Part shown: in pieces, positions 1-5,393 of the stretch
Layout of the letters: the number at the start of each line of letters is the position of its first letter
Position numbering within the stretch: position 1 is the first letter of the stretch
Origin: Methanobacteriota archaeon
Lineage (GTDB): Archaea > Thermoplasmatota > Thermoplasmata > RBG-16-68-12 > EA-27
Assembly: GCA_016207545.1 (NCBI GenBank)
Contig: JACQPO010000219.1
Coordinates: 1-5,466, forward strand
Direction: 5' to 3'
Length of the DNA stretch: 5,466 nucleotides
Position numbers and translations under genes: made by a program
Notes under the pieces: model-generated
Told to the model about the DNA's origin: nothing
The model's database searches: none
Seen by the model: only the letters and a program-made list of their open reading frames with translations

Positions 1-67
1 ACGCGATAATCAGGAGTGAGAACCGGGTCGAAACGGATAGGGTGAGCGTGGCAGTCAACCTTGTTTC

Positions 68-883
68 GTGGTTGTTTCCCTGCCGCCGAGTCCCTCGTCC
101 AGTCCGTGGCTCCACATCTCGAGCGCCTTGGGCCGCGTCGCGATGTGGTTCCTCTTGGCGGCGAACTTCGCCCTCCTCCTCGCGCCCCTGTTCTTCCTCG
201 CGAACCCCGCGGAGACGTTGCAGCCGGAGCAGGCGCCGGGCGGCCCCATGCTCGCCCTGTTCAGCGACCCGAGCCGCATGCTCGGGATCGCGGACCTGCT
301 CGCGATCATCGGCACGATCCTGTTCGTCGCCGCCCTGTTCCTCATCCTCATCGGGATGTTGCGCGGGGACCGGCGCACCTCGTTGGGGACGTTCACGCTC
401 GGCCTGCTGGTCCTCGTCTGCCTCGCGGCCTGGGTGCCCGTCATGCTGTACGCGCAGGGCCGCGCCACGGGCACGCTCGGCACGGTCGACGCGGTCGCCG
501 CGACGGGCGGCTGGAGCGTCGCATCTGCGATCCTGCTCGCGGCCACCGTGCTGTACCTGCTGTTCACGCGACAGATTGACCAGTGGGCGAAGCCGATTCG
601 GCTGTCGACCCTGCGGTGGCCGGTCTACGCGGCGGTGAACCTCCTCGGGACCGCCGCGATCGCGGGGTTCTTCTCCGGCGCCGCGAGCGGGTCCGGGAAC
701 GTGGACGCGTTCAGCCTGGGGCTCGCGCTGAAGGTGACCCTCATCCCTGTCATCGGGATCCTTGCGTACCGGGACATGAAGGACCGGTTCGTGTTGTGGG
801 AGCAGCTGCCCCTGCTCCACGTGTCCGAGCCGACGCAGCCGCCCGCGCACGCGGTGCCGTTGCCGCCGCCCCCTGAGGACTGA
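68..883 (+). CDS. Six-helix integral membrane protein of unknown function
   Basis: The 271-residue product has six hydrophobic stretches, at about residues 26-45, 76-98, 107-128, 149-167, 184-203 and 215-234. The C-terminal tail (about 250-271) is soluble and proline-rich. The loop after helix 1 is rich in E and P, and charged residues (RGDRR) follow helix 2. I do not recognise a family and no catalytic motif is visible. The start is uncertain: GTG at 68 is the first in-frame start after a TAG at 38-40, and ATG at 143, just before helix 1, is an alternative. Neither has a well-placed Shine-Dalgarno sequence. It is the only plus-strand gene and converges on the minus-strand island, its stop (881-883) lying 6 bp from the stop of methyltransferase-like fragment A. 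It looks like the conserved flank of the island rather than part of it. The coding call is firm because of the membrane pattern; the function is unknown. Confidence 0.8.
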   Translation: MVVSLPPSPSSSPWLHISSALGRVAMWFLLAANFALLLAPLFFLANPAETLQPEQAPGGPMLALFSDPSRMLGIADLLAIIGTILFVAALFLILIGMLRGDRRTSLGTFTLGLLVLVCLAAWVPVMLYAQGRATGTLGTVDAVAATGGWSVASAILLAATVLYLLFTRQIDQWAKPIRLSTLRWPVYAAVNLLGTAAIAGFFSGAASGSGNVDAFSLGLALKVTLIPVIGILAYRDMKDRFVLWEQLPLLHVSEPTQPPAHAVPLPPPPED

Positions 884-889
884 GCAACT

Positions 890-1090
890 TCACCACCCTT
901 TGGTGCTGGACCCAAACTTCGAGAGGGATCCGTCTTCCTCCGGCTTTCGGAAGATATAGAGGTGCTCGTGTGCGATCGGGTAGAAGTCGTACTTCCGCCC
1001 GCTCCATACCTCGCGGGTGCTTTTCATCTTGTGTTGGAGCTTGATGACGTCCTCGCGCAGGATGAAGCGGCGTGATGAGCCGCGGGAGTC
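890..1090 (-). pseudogene. Methyltransferase-like C-terminal fragment, copy A
   Basis: Read on the minus strand, an open stretch ends at TGA 890-892 and encodes about 58 residues that include LREDVIKLQHKMKSTREVW and YDFYPIAHEHLYIFRKP. From memory this resembles the C-terminal end of archaeal DNA methyltransferases of the N4/N6 (COG0863-like) type; the family name is an inference. No ATG start and no catalytic (DPPY-like) motif precede it, so it is a 3' fragment. It lies directly after the nucleotidyltransferase stop (1097-1099) and in the same frame, so only that stop separates them. It is the most diverged of the five copies, with a different last ~15 residues, and it keeps the longest N-terminal extension. 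It abuts the convergent membrane gene. It may be the original 3' end of the locus, left behind when cassettes were inserted. Confidence 0.65.
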
Positions 1091-1096
1091 GGGCCG

Positions 1097-1714
1097 TCAG
1101 GGACCTTGGGCCCACGCCGCGATCGTCCACCGCCGCGCCTTCACCCGCGACAGGATTTCCTCAAGCTTGGGCAGCGCGGCTTCCGGGACGACGACCGCGC
1201 CCCGCCCGACCCGCCGGCCGCCGACCTCCTTGAGGAACCCGTCCACCGTCCTCTCGTAGCGCTTCCGGCCGCGGCGCTTGACGGTCGCGTATCCGTCCAA
1301 GAGGCGGTAGAGGCGCATCTTGTCGGCCGGGGCAAGGTGGGACACGTCGAAGCTGACCACGCGGATCGGGCGCAGCTGGAGATCCTGCAGGGACACGGCG
1401 GGCAGCGGACCCACGAGCGGCACCCCCTCTCGGAGGACGGAGTCGAGGAATTGCCGGTCGAGTCGGTCGATTTCGTCCGCGCGCAGGACGAGCGGGGAGA
1501 CGTTCACGTCGAAGGCGCTCTCGAGGTCGTGGATCGCCTCCCGGAGAGGGCGCGCCCGCCGTTCGGAGACGAGGAGGAGCAAGTCGATGTCGCTGTCCTC
1601 CGTTGCCGTCCCCCGTGCGCAGGACCCGTAGAGGATCGCGGAGCGCACCTCGGTCGCTCGCGAGAGGAGGTCCCTCAGGGCTTCGATGGCCCGGTCGATG
1701 TTCGGGGGGTTCAT
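1097..1714 (-). CDS. MNT-type nucleotidyltransferase with archaeal C-terminal extension
   Basis: The 205-residue protein starts with a minimal nucleotidyltransferase domain (about residues 1-95). It shows the signature YGSCARG (G30, S31) followed by DSDID (D42, D44), with D69 a candidate third metal ligand. In MNT/HEPN systems this domain acts as an antitoxin, often by adding AMP to the HEPN partner. The second half (about 100-205) is a basic extension containing ELGGR-like and GRGAVVVP motifs (here EVGGRRVGRG, then VVVPEAAL). I recall similar extensions on archaeal nucleotidyltransferases but cannot name the domain. The ATG start at 1714 overlaps the upstream gene's stop as ATGA (1711-1714). 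A GGAGG Shine-Dalgarno sequence (complement of 1722-1726) sits 7 nt upstream and fixes this start. Translation is therefore coupled to the HEPN-like gene. The stop is followed in frame by methyltransferase-like fragment A. The domain call is strong; the partner role is inferred from context. Confidence 0.85.
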   Translation of the reverse strand: MNPPNIDRAIEALRDLLSRATEVRSAILYGSCARGTATEDSDIDLLLLVSERRARPLREAIHDLESAFDVNVSPLVLRADEIDRLDRQFLDSVLREGVPLVGPLPAVSLQDLQLRPIRVVSFDVSHLAPADKMRLYRLLDGYATVKRRGRKRYERTVDGFLKEVGGRRVGRGAVVVPEAALPKLEEILSRVKARRWTIAAWAQGP

Positions 1715-2073
1715 CGGAGCGCCTCCAGGCAGAGCCGCTCCACCGTCTCGAACGCCCGGACCGCCCCGGCGAGGTCCTTTTCCGTCCATCGGCCTCCGTA
1801 CACGAACTTGGCCCTGTAGTCCCCCTGGAGGTCGTTGAACGCCCGCCACACCCGGTCGGCGCGGTCCGCCAGGATGACGGGATTTCTCTCGAGTTCCCGC
1901 CGGACGTTCTGATGCTTGTTGATGTGCTGCCCGTCCTTCGCGGCGCACGCGTCGATGAGGTGGTAGGCGGCGAGGAACAGCAGCTCCACGCGGCCCTGCG
2001 GCGTCGCGCCCGGGAGGTCCGCCGTGTCCTTGAACGCGCGGTATTGGGCCAAGTGGCGCTCGAGGGTGGTCAT
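1711..2073 (-). CDS. HEPN-like protein, probable toxin partner of the MNT gene
   Basis: The product is 120 residues, predicted all-helical, with a helix around 28-46 (VELLFLAAYHLIDA) followed by HINKHQNVRREL (50-61) and a conserved-looking FVYGGRW (90-96). Size, helical nature, position and the 4-bp overlap with a downstream nucleotidyltransferase match the HEPN partner of MNT/HEPN toxin-antitoxin pairs. The textbook R-x4-6-H ribonuclease motif is not obvious. The histidines of HINKHQ (H50, H54) are the best candidates for an active site, so either the HEPN fold has drifted or this is a different helical family. ATG at 2073 is chosen because a TATA-like CTTAAGTA is centred about 30 bp upstream. 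A GTG or TTG further upstream would start before the predicted transcription start. The gene begins 46 bp after the stop of fragment B. Confidence 0.7.
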   Translation of the reverse strand: MTTLERHLAQYRAFKDTADLPGATPQGRVELLFLAAYHLIDACAAKDGQHINKHQNVRRELERNPVILADRADRVWRAFNDLQGDYRAKFVYGGRWTEKDLAGAVRAFETVERLCLEALR

Positions 2074-2098
2074 TGTCGTAATATAATTGCACGACACC

Positions 2099-2107
2099 TA
2101 CTTAAGG
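2099..2107 (-). promoter_or_regulatory. TATA-like box for the HEPN/MNT operon
   Basis: The minus strand reads CCTTAAGTAGG here, centred near 2103 and about 30 bp before the ATG at 2073. That fits an archaeal TATA box giving a leader of only a few bases. A second AT-rich stretch at 2080-2088 (minus ATTATATTA) is too close to the ATG to serve that start, but it could drive a shorter product. No transcript data support either. Confidence 0.4.
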
Positions 2108-2118
2108 CCGTCGGCACC

Positions 2119-2198
2119 TCACCGCCACGTCACGCGTACCGGTAGTCCTTGAGGTTCTCGCCCTCCGCGGGCTTCCGCAAGACTTACAGGTGCTCGTC
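2119..2198 (-). pseudogene. Methyltransferase-like C-terminal fragment, copy B (decayed)
   Basis: The DNA aligns over about 80 bp with copies C and D, from the stop TGA (2119-2121) to the codons for HEH. One base is missing after position 2135 relative to copies C and D (gcgtac against gctgtac), which shifts the frame. A Tyr codon has become TAA (complement of 2184-2186). The similarity breaks off at about 2198, so the fragment is also truncated at its 5' side. It is clearly non-coding debris. It lies between the coiled-coil gene (stop 2262) and the HEPN-like gene (start 2073). Confidence 0.7.
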
Positions 2199-2218
2199 CG
2201 TGCCAAGCGCGGGAAGGT

Positions 2219-2245
2219 GGCCCCCGTGCGGGGCCTTCGAGGCCT
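2219..2245 (-). other. Overlapping GC hairpins downstream of the coiled-coil gene
   Basis: GGCCCC and GGGGCC (2219-2235) form a perfect 6-bp stem with a 5-nt loop. An overlapping alternative stem, GGCCT/AGGCC around TCG, lies at 2233-2245. They sit 17-43 bp after the coiled-coil gene's stop and could stabilise or end its mRNA. There is no T-run, and hairpins are expected by chance at this GC content. Confidence 0.25.
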
Positions 2246-2261
2246 ACTGCACGGGATGCGG

Positions 2262-2627
2262 CTAGACGGGGAGGGAGGCCTCCTCGGTCGGGGTTCCGGG
2301 CCTCCGGACGTCGCTTCGCATCCGCTGGAGGACCCTCGCCTCGTCGCTGTTCTTCCCGAGCACACCCATGACCGCGTCCAGGAGGCCGGAGGCCGCCTCG
2401 TACAGCGTGTCGTACGCGGTGGTCGCCCGCGCGGTCGACGCCTTGCTCTCGATCTTCAGGAACTCCTGCCGCGCGTCCTCGGCGACGGCGTCCCCGAGCA
2501 ACTTCACGAGCTTCTCCTCGAGCTGGTCCACCTTCAGGCCCGCCTCTTCCAGGTCGGTCCGCTTTCGCCGGAGCACTTCGAGCTCCTTCTGCGCTAGCCC
2601 ACGGATTTCGGTCTGCGTCATTCCCAT
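2262..2627 (-). CDS. Small coiled-coil protein of unknown function
   Basis: The predicted 121-residue protein is rich in charged, heptad-like sequence at residues 11-60 (ELEVLRRKRTDLEEAG, then LEEKLVKLLGD). A helical stretch follows at about 66-92 and the tail is polar. I do not recognise a family; there is no transmembrane segment and no obvious catalytic motif. The start is either ATG 2627 or ATG 2621 (MGMTQ against MTQ); the upstream GGATGTG is only a weak Shine-Dalgarno candidate. Coding is supported by the composition and by GC-rich third positions on this frame; the other frames give arginine/proline-rich noise. It stands alone between fragments C and B, where the other modules hold a toxin-antitoxin pair, so it may be an orphan antitoxin, an accessory protein or half of a system whose partner has decayed. 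The function is unknown. Confidence 0.6.
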   Translation of the reverse strand: MGMTQTEIRGLAQKELEVLRRKRTDLEEAGLKVDQLEEKLVKLLGDAVAEDARQEFLKIESKASTARATTAYDTLYEAASGLLDAVMGVLGKNSDEARVLQRMRSDVRRPGTPTEEASLPV

Positions 2628-2658
2628 CGTCTTCACATCCTGTTGTTCGTCTCTTTGG

Positions 2659-2681
2659 GGCGCTCTCCACCGGAGAACGCC
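2659..2681 (-). other. Hairpin in the upstream region of the coiled-coil gene
   Basis: GGCGCTCTCC and GGAGAACGCC form a 10-bp stem (one G-T wobble on the RNA level) around a 3-nt loop. It sits about 32 bp before ATG 2627, so it would lie in the 5' leader or the promoter. It could be an operator dyad or an mRNA structure. It could also be chance in GC-rich sequence. Confidence 0.3.
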
Positions 2682-3359
2682 GCGATCCCAGGACGCCCCT
2701 CCGCGTACTTTGCAGTTCGGCGTACATGTAATACGAAGAACGACACCCCCGGGCCGCTGCGCCCTCCGACGGTCGGGGACCTGACCTCGGACGAGCGTAT
2801 TCTCCTTGCCGCCGGTCCGAAGTGATTCGCGGGCGCCCGTACCACGCCGTTCGCGACCTCGTCCTCGCCCCTCGACGAACCGCTCGGGGTCGGCGCCCGC
2901 CGTTCGGAGCGTCCGTCCATCGCCGGTGGGTCGCCGGCACTCCACGCCGGTCCGAGGGCGATCCGCACAGGCCCGCGGGCGACCGTTTCAACGTCGCCGC
3001 GCATCCGACGTGGGCCTGTGGTCGCTTGATTCGGCCCCGGAGGACCTGAGGAGGTCCCGGCCGATCCGGCCGAGGGTTGCGGACGCGGGTCCGCGAGTCT
3101 CTTCGGATCGTCCGCCACTCGGTCCGGATCGCCCGGAACACCGCCAGCACCGGCGCGACCCAAGGTCGGAGCCTGGGCGGGTGGGACCGGACGGCCGCCG
3201 GGTCCGCGCTGGGCGGCGGGGAGGCGTGTCCGTCCGGGTGGACTCCATCGGGATCAATCGTGGATCCACGGCGGGTCCTTCGACGGCGGCTTGCCGTGGC
3301 GGTCCACCAAGTTCCGGTCGTCCGGCCTTCCCTGGGGGTCGTCCCCGGATGGCGAGGGG
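2682..3359. other. About 0.7 kb without a supported gene
   Basis: Long open frames exist on both strands, but their products are Arg/Pro/Gly-rich with no domain-like pattern, as expected from stop-poor GC-rich DNA. A short minus-strand stretch ending at a TGA near 3260, with a tail like KDPPWIHD, could be a remnant but is too short to call. A GC stem (3077-3084 with 3089-3096) is visible. The stretch around 2719-2745 is comparatively AT-rich (GTATTACATGTA on the minus strand) and may hold a promoter for the coiled-coil gene. By the layout of the other cassettes, a gene would be expected to begin near 3300 on the minus strand. None is readable, so a decayed module is plausible. Confidence 0.4.
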
Positions 3360-3468
3360 TCACCGCCACTTCACGCTGTACTTGAAGTCCTTGAGGTCCT
3401 CGCCCTCTGCGGGCGTCCGGAAGACGTACAGGTGCTCGTGGGCGATCAGGTAGAAGTCGTACGCCCGG
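3360..3468 (-). pseudogene. Methyltransferase-like C-terminal fragment, copy C
   Basis: From TGA 3360-3362 the minus strand encodes about 36 residues, RAYDFYLIAHEHLYVFR followed by TPAEGEDLKDFKYSVKWR. The DNA differs from copy D at only 5 of 109 positions, three of them synonymous. The upstream part present in A and D (LREDIIKLQHRMK) is missing, and similarity stops about 30 bp after the VapC stop codon. It is in the same frame as vapC, so only the vapC stop separates the two readings. No start codon belongs to it. It is a truncated 3' end, recently related to copy D. Confidence 0.7.
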
Positions 3469-3494
3469 ACGACTGATGCACCCCGCGATGTGCC

Positions 3495-3872
3495 TCAGTA
3501 CGTAACGACGCTCAGGTTTCGGACGCGGCGGAAGTGCCTCTCGTTCCGCGAAATGAGCTCCTCCCCGTGCCGCAGGGCCGTGGCGCCGATGATGACGTCG
3601 ATCCATCCCGGGAACCGCCCCGTCCTCAGAGCCTCCCGTCCGACCCTGGCCGCAATCCCGGCGGTCTCCTCGTCGAAGCTCTCGACCAAGAAGGAGGCCG
3701 CGATGTCCTGCGCCGCTCGCCCGGGGTCCGGGGTTCCCGCGGCGACTTCCATGAGCACGACCGTCGGGACCCGCAGCGGGCGGCCTCTGCCGACGAGGTC
3801 CCGGAGGAGGCGGACCGCGGACGGGGCGGAGCGGGAGAGGTCGACGAGGAACGTGCTGTCCAGCACCGCCAC
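3495..3872 (-). CDS. vapC: VapC-type PIN-domain toxin
   Basis: This 125-residue PIN-domain protein has the four expected acidic/polar active-site positions: D5 (VLDSTFLVDL), E42 (VVLMEVAAG), D92 (GWIDVIIGATAL) and N110 (ISRNERHF). VapC toxins are metal-dependent ribonucleases that cut tRNA or rRNA and stop growth unless bound by their antitoxin. Length and motif spacing are those of a complete, active-looking VapC. It starts at GTG 3872, 4 nt after the stop of the antitoxin gene, giving the usual antitoxin-first operon. The next motif downstream is methyltransferase-like fragment C, beginning about 30 bp past the stop. The target RNA cannot be read from the sequence. Confidence 0.9.
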   Translation of the reverse strand: MAVLDSTFLVDLSRSAPSAVRLLRDLVGRGRPLRVPTVVLMEVAAGTPDPGRAAQDIAASFLVESFDEETAGIAARVGREALRTGRFPGWIDVIIGATALRHGEELISRNERHFRRVRNLSVVTY

Positions 3873-3876
3873 GGGG

Positions 3877-4092
3877 TCACTTCCCGAGCCGCTTGCGGCC
3901 GCGCACCTCGGCCCGGCGCATCGCCGCCATGACCTCGTCGAAGTCCTCGCGAATCCGGAGGCGGCCGACGAAGCGCAGGGGGTCCTTCTCGCCCGTCATC
4001 CGGAGGATCACGTCGCTGTACGATTCCCGTTCTCCCTTCTTCGAAGTCAGGCGGGCGTACGCCTCGTCGCTGAGCTGGACCGTCTTCGCCAT
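3877..4092 (-). CDS. vapB: VapB-type antitoxin (archaeal UPF0330/DUF217-like)
   Basis: The 71-residue protein begins AKTVQLSDEAYARL (an N-terminal strand plus helix of the AbrB/ribbon-helix-helix-like DNA-binding kind), then ESYSDVILRM (23-32), then a charged helical tail that would wrap the toxin. This matches the archaeal VapB group paired with PIN toxins. ATG 4092 is chosen over the upstream in-frame GTG at 4110 because a TATA-like CTTAATAT (4115-4123) is centred about 26 bp before it, predicting a leaderless mRNA. Such antitoxins neutralise VapC and usually repress their own promoter. The gene starts 70 bp after the stop of fragment D. Compare its ESYSDVILRM with ESFSDVVMRL in the HicA fusion next door. 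Confidence 0.85.
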   Translation of the reverse strand: MAKTVQLSDEAYARLTSKKGERESYSDVILRMTGEKDPLRFVGRLRIREDFDEVMAAMRRAEVRGRKRLGK

Positions 4093-4114
4093 GTGTATCG
4101 TATTGTACACAGGT

Positions 4115-4123
4115 GATATTAAG
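4115..4123 (-). promoter_or_regulatory. TATA-like box for vapBC
   Basis: The minus strand reads CCTTAATATC here, centred about 26 bp before ATG 4092, so transcription would start at or next to the start codon. This is the strongest argument for ATG 4092 over GTG 4110. Confidence 0.55.
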
Positions 4124-4161
4124 GCTATCGCGGGGATGGATCCGAATCCGATCGGTTTCGG

Positions 4162-4353
4162 TCACCGCCACTTCGCGCTGTACTTGAAGTCTTTGAGGTC
4201 CTCGCCCTCCGCGGGCGTCCGGAAGACGTACAGGTGCTCGTGCGCGATCAGGTAGAAGTCGTACGTCCGGCCACGCCACTTCTCCCGCGTGCCCTTCATC
4301 CGGTGCTGGAGCTTGATGATGTCCTCGCGGAGACGCACACGACGAGCCGCCAA
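4162..4353 (-). pseudogene. Methyltransferase-like C-terminal fragment, copy D (open frame)
   Basis: An undamaged reading frame of up to 63 residues ends at TGA 4162-4164. It contains LREDIIKLQHRMK and YDFYLIAHEHLYVFR and ends FKYSAKWR. It is the same C-terminal unit as copy A, and the similarity to A begins within about 20 bp of the preceding PIN gene's stop in both cases. The only starts are TTG 4353 or an internal ATG before KGTREKW, with no convincing Shine-Dalgarno sequence. It lacks every N-terminal methyltransferase motif, so methylation activity is not expected. It could be translated as a small protein through coupling with the PIN gene, whose stop is 1 bp away. A displaced 3' end of a methyltransferase gene is the favoured reading; the family name rests on memory of its IAHEHL-VFR signature. 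Confidence 0.65.
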
Positions 4354-4354
4354 G

Positions 4355-4768
4355 TCAGTAGGAGGTGACGGCCAGCCCCGTCGCGTCCTCGATCCTCTGA
4401 AAGTGCGCGACGTTCCGCGTCACGATTCCGTCGCACCCGCCGCGGAGCGCGGTCGCCGCGGTCAAGGAGTCGGCACCAACGTCTTGGCCCCGCCGTCGGA
4501 GCTCCCCTCCGAGCTCGGCAGCCTTTGCGGCGTCCTCGAGGGACAGAGGCAGGACGACGAGGCGGGAGAGGACCCGGGAATAGAGATCCAGGAGTTTCGT
4601 CCGCTGGGCCCCGTCCCGGACGGAGTGGACGCCCAAGAGCGCCTCGTACGCATTGAAGGTCGTGGTCGCGAGGGTCTCGTGCTCCCGTTCGAACCGCTCG
4701 ACGACGCCCTTCGTTTCCTCCGGATGCTCGACGATGTCGATCAGGAACGTCGTGTCCATGCACTTCAC
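4355..4768 (-). CDS. PIN-domain toxin (VapC-like), third gene of a HicB/HicA-VapB/PIN operon
   Basis: The 137-residue PIN protein carries D5 (MDTTFLIDI), E42 (FNAYEALLG), D100 (VGADSLTAATAL) and N119 (VTRNVAHF), the complete VapC active-site set, so ribonuclease activity is expected. It is longer and quite different in sequence from the VapC at 3495-3872. GTG 4768 overlaps the stop of the HicA-VapB fusion as GTGA (4765-4768), which implies translational coupling. The in-frame ATG at 4759 would give MDTTFLID and is also possible. Its natural antitoxin would be a VapB; the only VapB-like sequence adjacent is the C-terminal half of the upstream fusion. Its stop lies 1 bp before copy D of the methyltransferase-like fragment. 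Confidence 0.88.
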   Translation of the reverse strand: MKCMDTTFLIDIVEHPEETKGVVERFEREHETLATTTFNAYEALLGVHSVRDGAQRTKLLDLYSRVLSRLVVLPLSLEDAAKAAELGGELRRRGQDVGADSLTAATALRGGCDGIVTRNVAHFQRIEDATGLAVTSY

Positions 4769-5124
4769 GAAGTGCCCGCCCTCGCGTCCAGGCGGCGCCG
4801 GTTGTCCCGAACGACGCGTGCGAGTTCCGTCTTCCCCCGGAGCTCGGGGTAGAGGCCGATGACCTCGGAGAGTTTGCCTCCGTGCCGGGCCAGCCGCATC
4901 ACGACGTCAGAGAAGCTCTCCGTCGCCAGCTCGCCCGCGTCGCGGATGATCTTGCGCACCAGTCCTCGGCCAATGTCCTCCCCGGGATGCACGGGGACGA
5001 CCGTCGTCCGTCCGTCGGGATGGCGCAGGAACGCGTGGCTCCCCGTTTGGCGAACGACGTGGAATCCGAGCGCCTTGAGGGCCCGAAGCACGCGACGGGC
5101 GGGCAGCGGCGTCAGCCGAGCCAC
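4765..5124 (-). CDS. HicA toxin fused to the C-terminal half of a VapB antitoxin
   Basis: The 119-residue protein has two parts. Residues 1-64 are a full HicA-like mRNA interferase domain of the dsRNA-binding fold: ALGFHVVRQTGSHAFLRHPD with catalytic H30, then TVVPVHPG and GRGLVRKIIRDAG. Residues 65-119 instead read like the toxin-binding end of an archaeal VapB: ESFSDVVMRLARHGGKL, then a charged tail (ELARVVRDNRRRLD). The N-terminal DNA-binding part of VapB is missing. The junction at DAG-ELATESF lies where HicA would normally end. GTG 5124 is chosen because GAGGT (complement of 5132-5136) is 7 nt upstream and it starts 3 nt after the hicB stop. A four-base overlap joins it to the PIN gene. 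Prediction: HicB silences the HicA half and the VapB half silences the PIN toxin. Both domain calls are by eye. Confidence 0.8.
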   Translation of the reverse strand: MARLTPLPARRVLRALKALGFHVVRQTGSHAFLRHPDGRTTVVPVHPGEDIGRGLVRKIIRDAGELATESFSDVVMRLARHGGKLSEVIGLYPELRGKTELARVVRDNRRRLDARAGTS

Positions 5125-5127
5125 GCT

Positions 5128-5337
5128 TCATACCTCGATCGTGTGCACGCCGACGAACTCGATGCCCTTCGGAACGGACTTGCGCGGGCCGATGTAAGCC
5201 CGGATTGCCTCGTGGACTCGCTCTCGCAGCTGGTCGAGCGACTTCGCTTGGGTGTGGCAGCCGGGGAGCTCGGAGACCGTGCCGACGTACCAACCGTCCT
5301 CGTCCCGCTCCACGATGACGTGGAAGGCGCGCGCCAT
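5128..5337 (-). CDS. hicB: HicB antitoxin (short form)
   Basis: This 69-residue HicB-fold protein has the typical run FHVIVERDEDGWYVG (5-19), ELPGCHTQAKSL (23-34), then a helix with E39 to Y48 and a final strand FVGVHTIEV. HicB binds and blocks the HicA ribonuclease. It is the short form, consisting of the partial RNase H-like fold only, without a C-terminal DNA-binding domain, so any repression must come from another factor. ATG 5337 is chosen over the upstream GTG at 5403 because that extension would overlap fragment E, and because a TATA-like box sits about 27 bp before the ATG. First gene of a three-gene operon with the HicA-VapB fusion (3 nt away) and the PIN toxin. Confidence 0.88.
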   Translation of the reverse strand: MARAFHVIVERDEDGWYVGTVSELPGCHTQAKSLDQLRERVHEAIRAYIGPRKSVPKGIEFVGVHTIEV

Positions 5338-5360
5338 GGGGAAGTCATGGGCGCCCCGAC

Positions 5361-5368
5361 GATATAAG
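5361..5368 (-). promoter_or_regulatory. TATA box of the hicB operon
   Basis: The minus strand reads CCTTATATCG here, the best archaeal TATA match in the window. It is centred about 27 bp before ATG 5337, predicting a leaderless or near-leaderless transcript. It lies in the 57-bp gap after the stop of fragment E, so the cassette carries its own promoter. Confidence 0.6.
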
Positions 5369-5393
5369 GCTCTCGCCCCGGCTTTCGTGGGGT

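Noticed and set aside
1106..1819. A 237-codon plus-strand open frame
   Set aside because: It is antisense to the nucleotidyltransferase and HEPN-like genes, which show clear motifs, a Shine-Dalgarno sequence and a coupled start.
2822..3453. Plus-strand open frames in the gap as possible genes
   Set aside because: Low-complexity Arg/Pro/Gly-rich products on both strands, no Shine-Dalgarno sequence, no motif, and overlap with fragment C in antisense.
2119..3606. A very long minus-strand open frame (495 codons)
   Set aside because: It crosses fragment B, the antisense frames of the coiled-coil gene, the gap and fragment C in the wrong frame, and its product is Arg/Pro/Gly-rich with no domain. 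It is a by-product of stop-poor GC-rich DNA.
3490..4116. A 208-codon plus-strand open frame
   Set aside because: It is antisense to vapB and vapC; the PIN active-site residues on the minus strand decide the coding strand.
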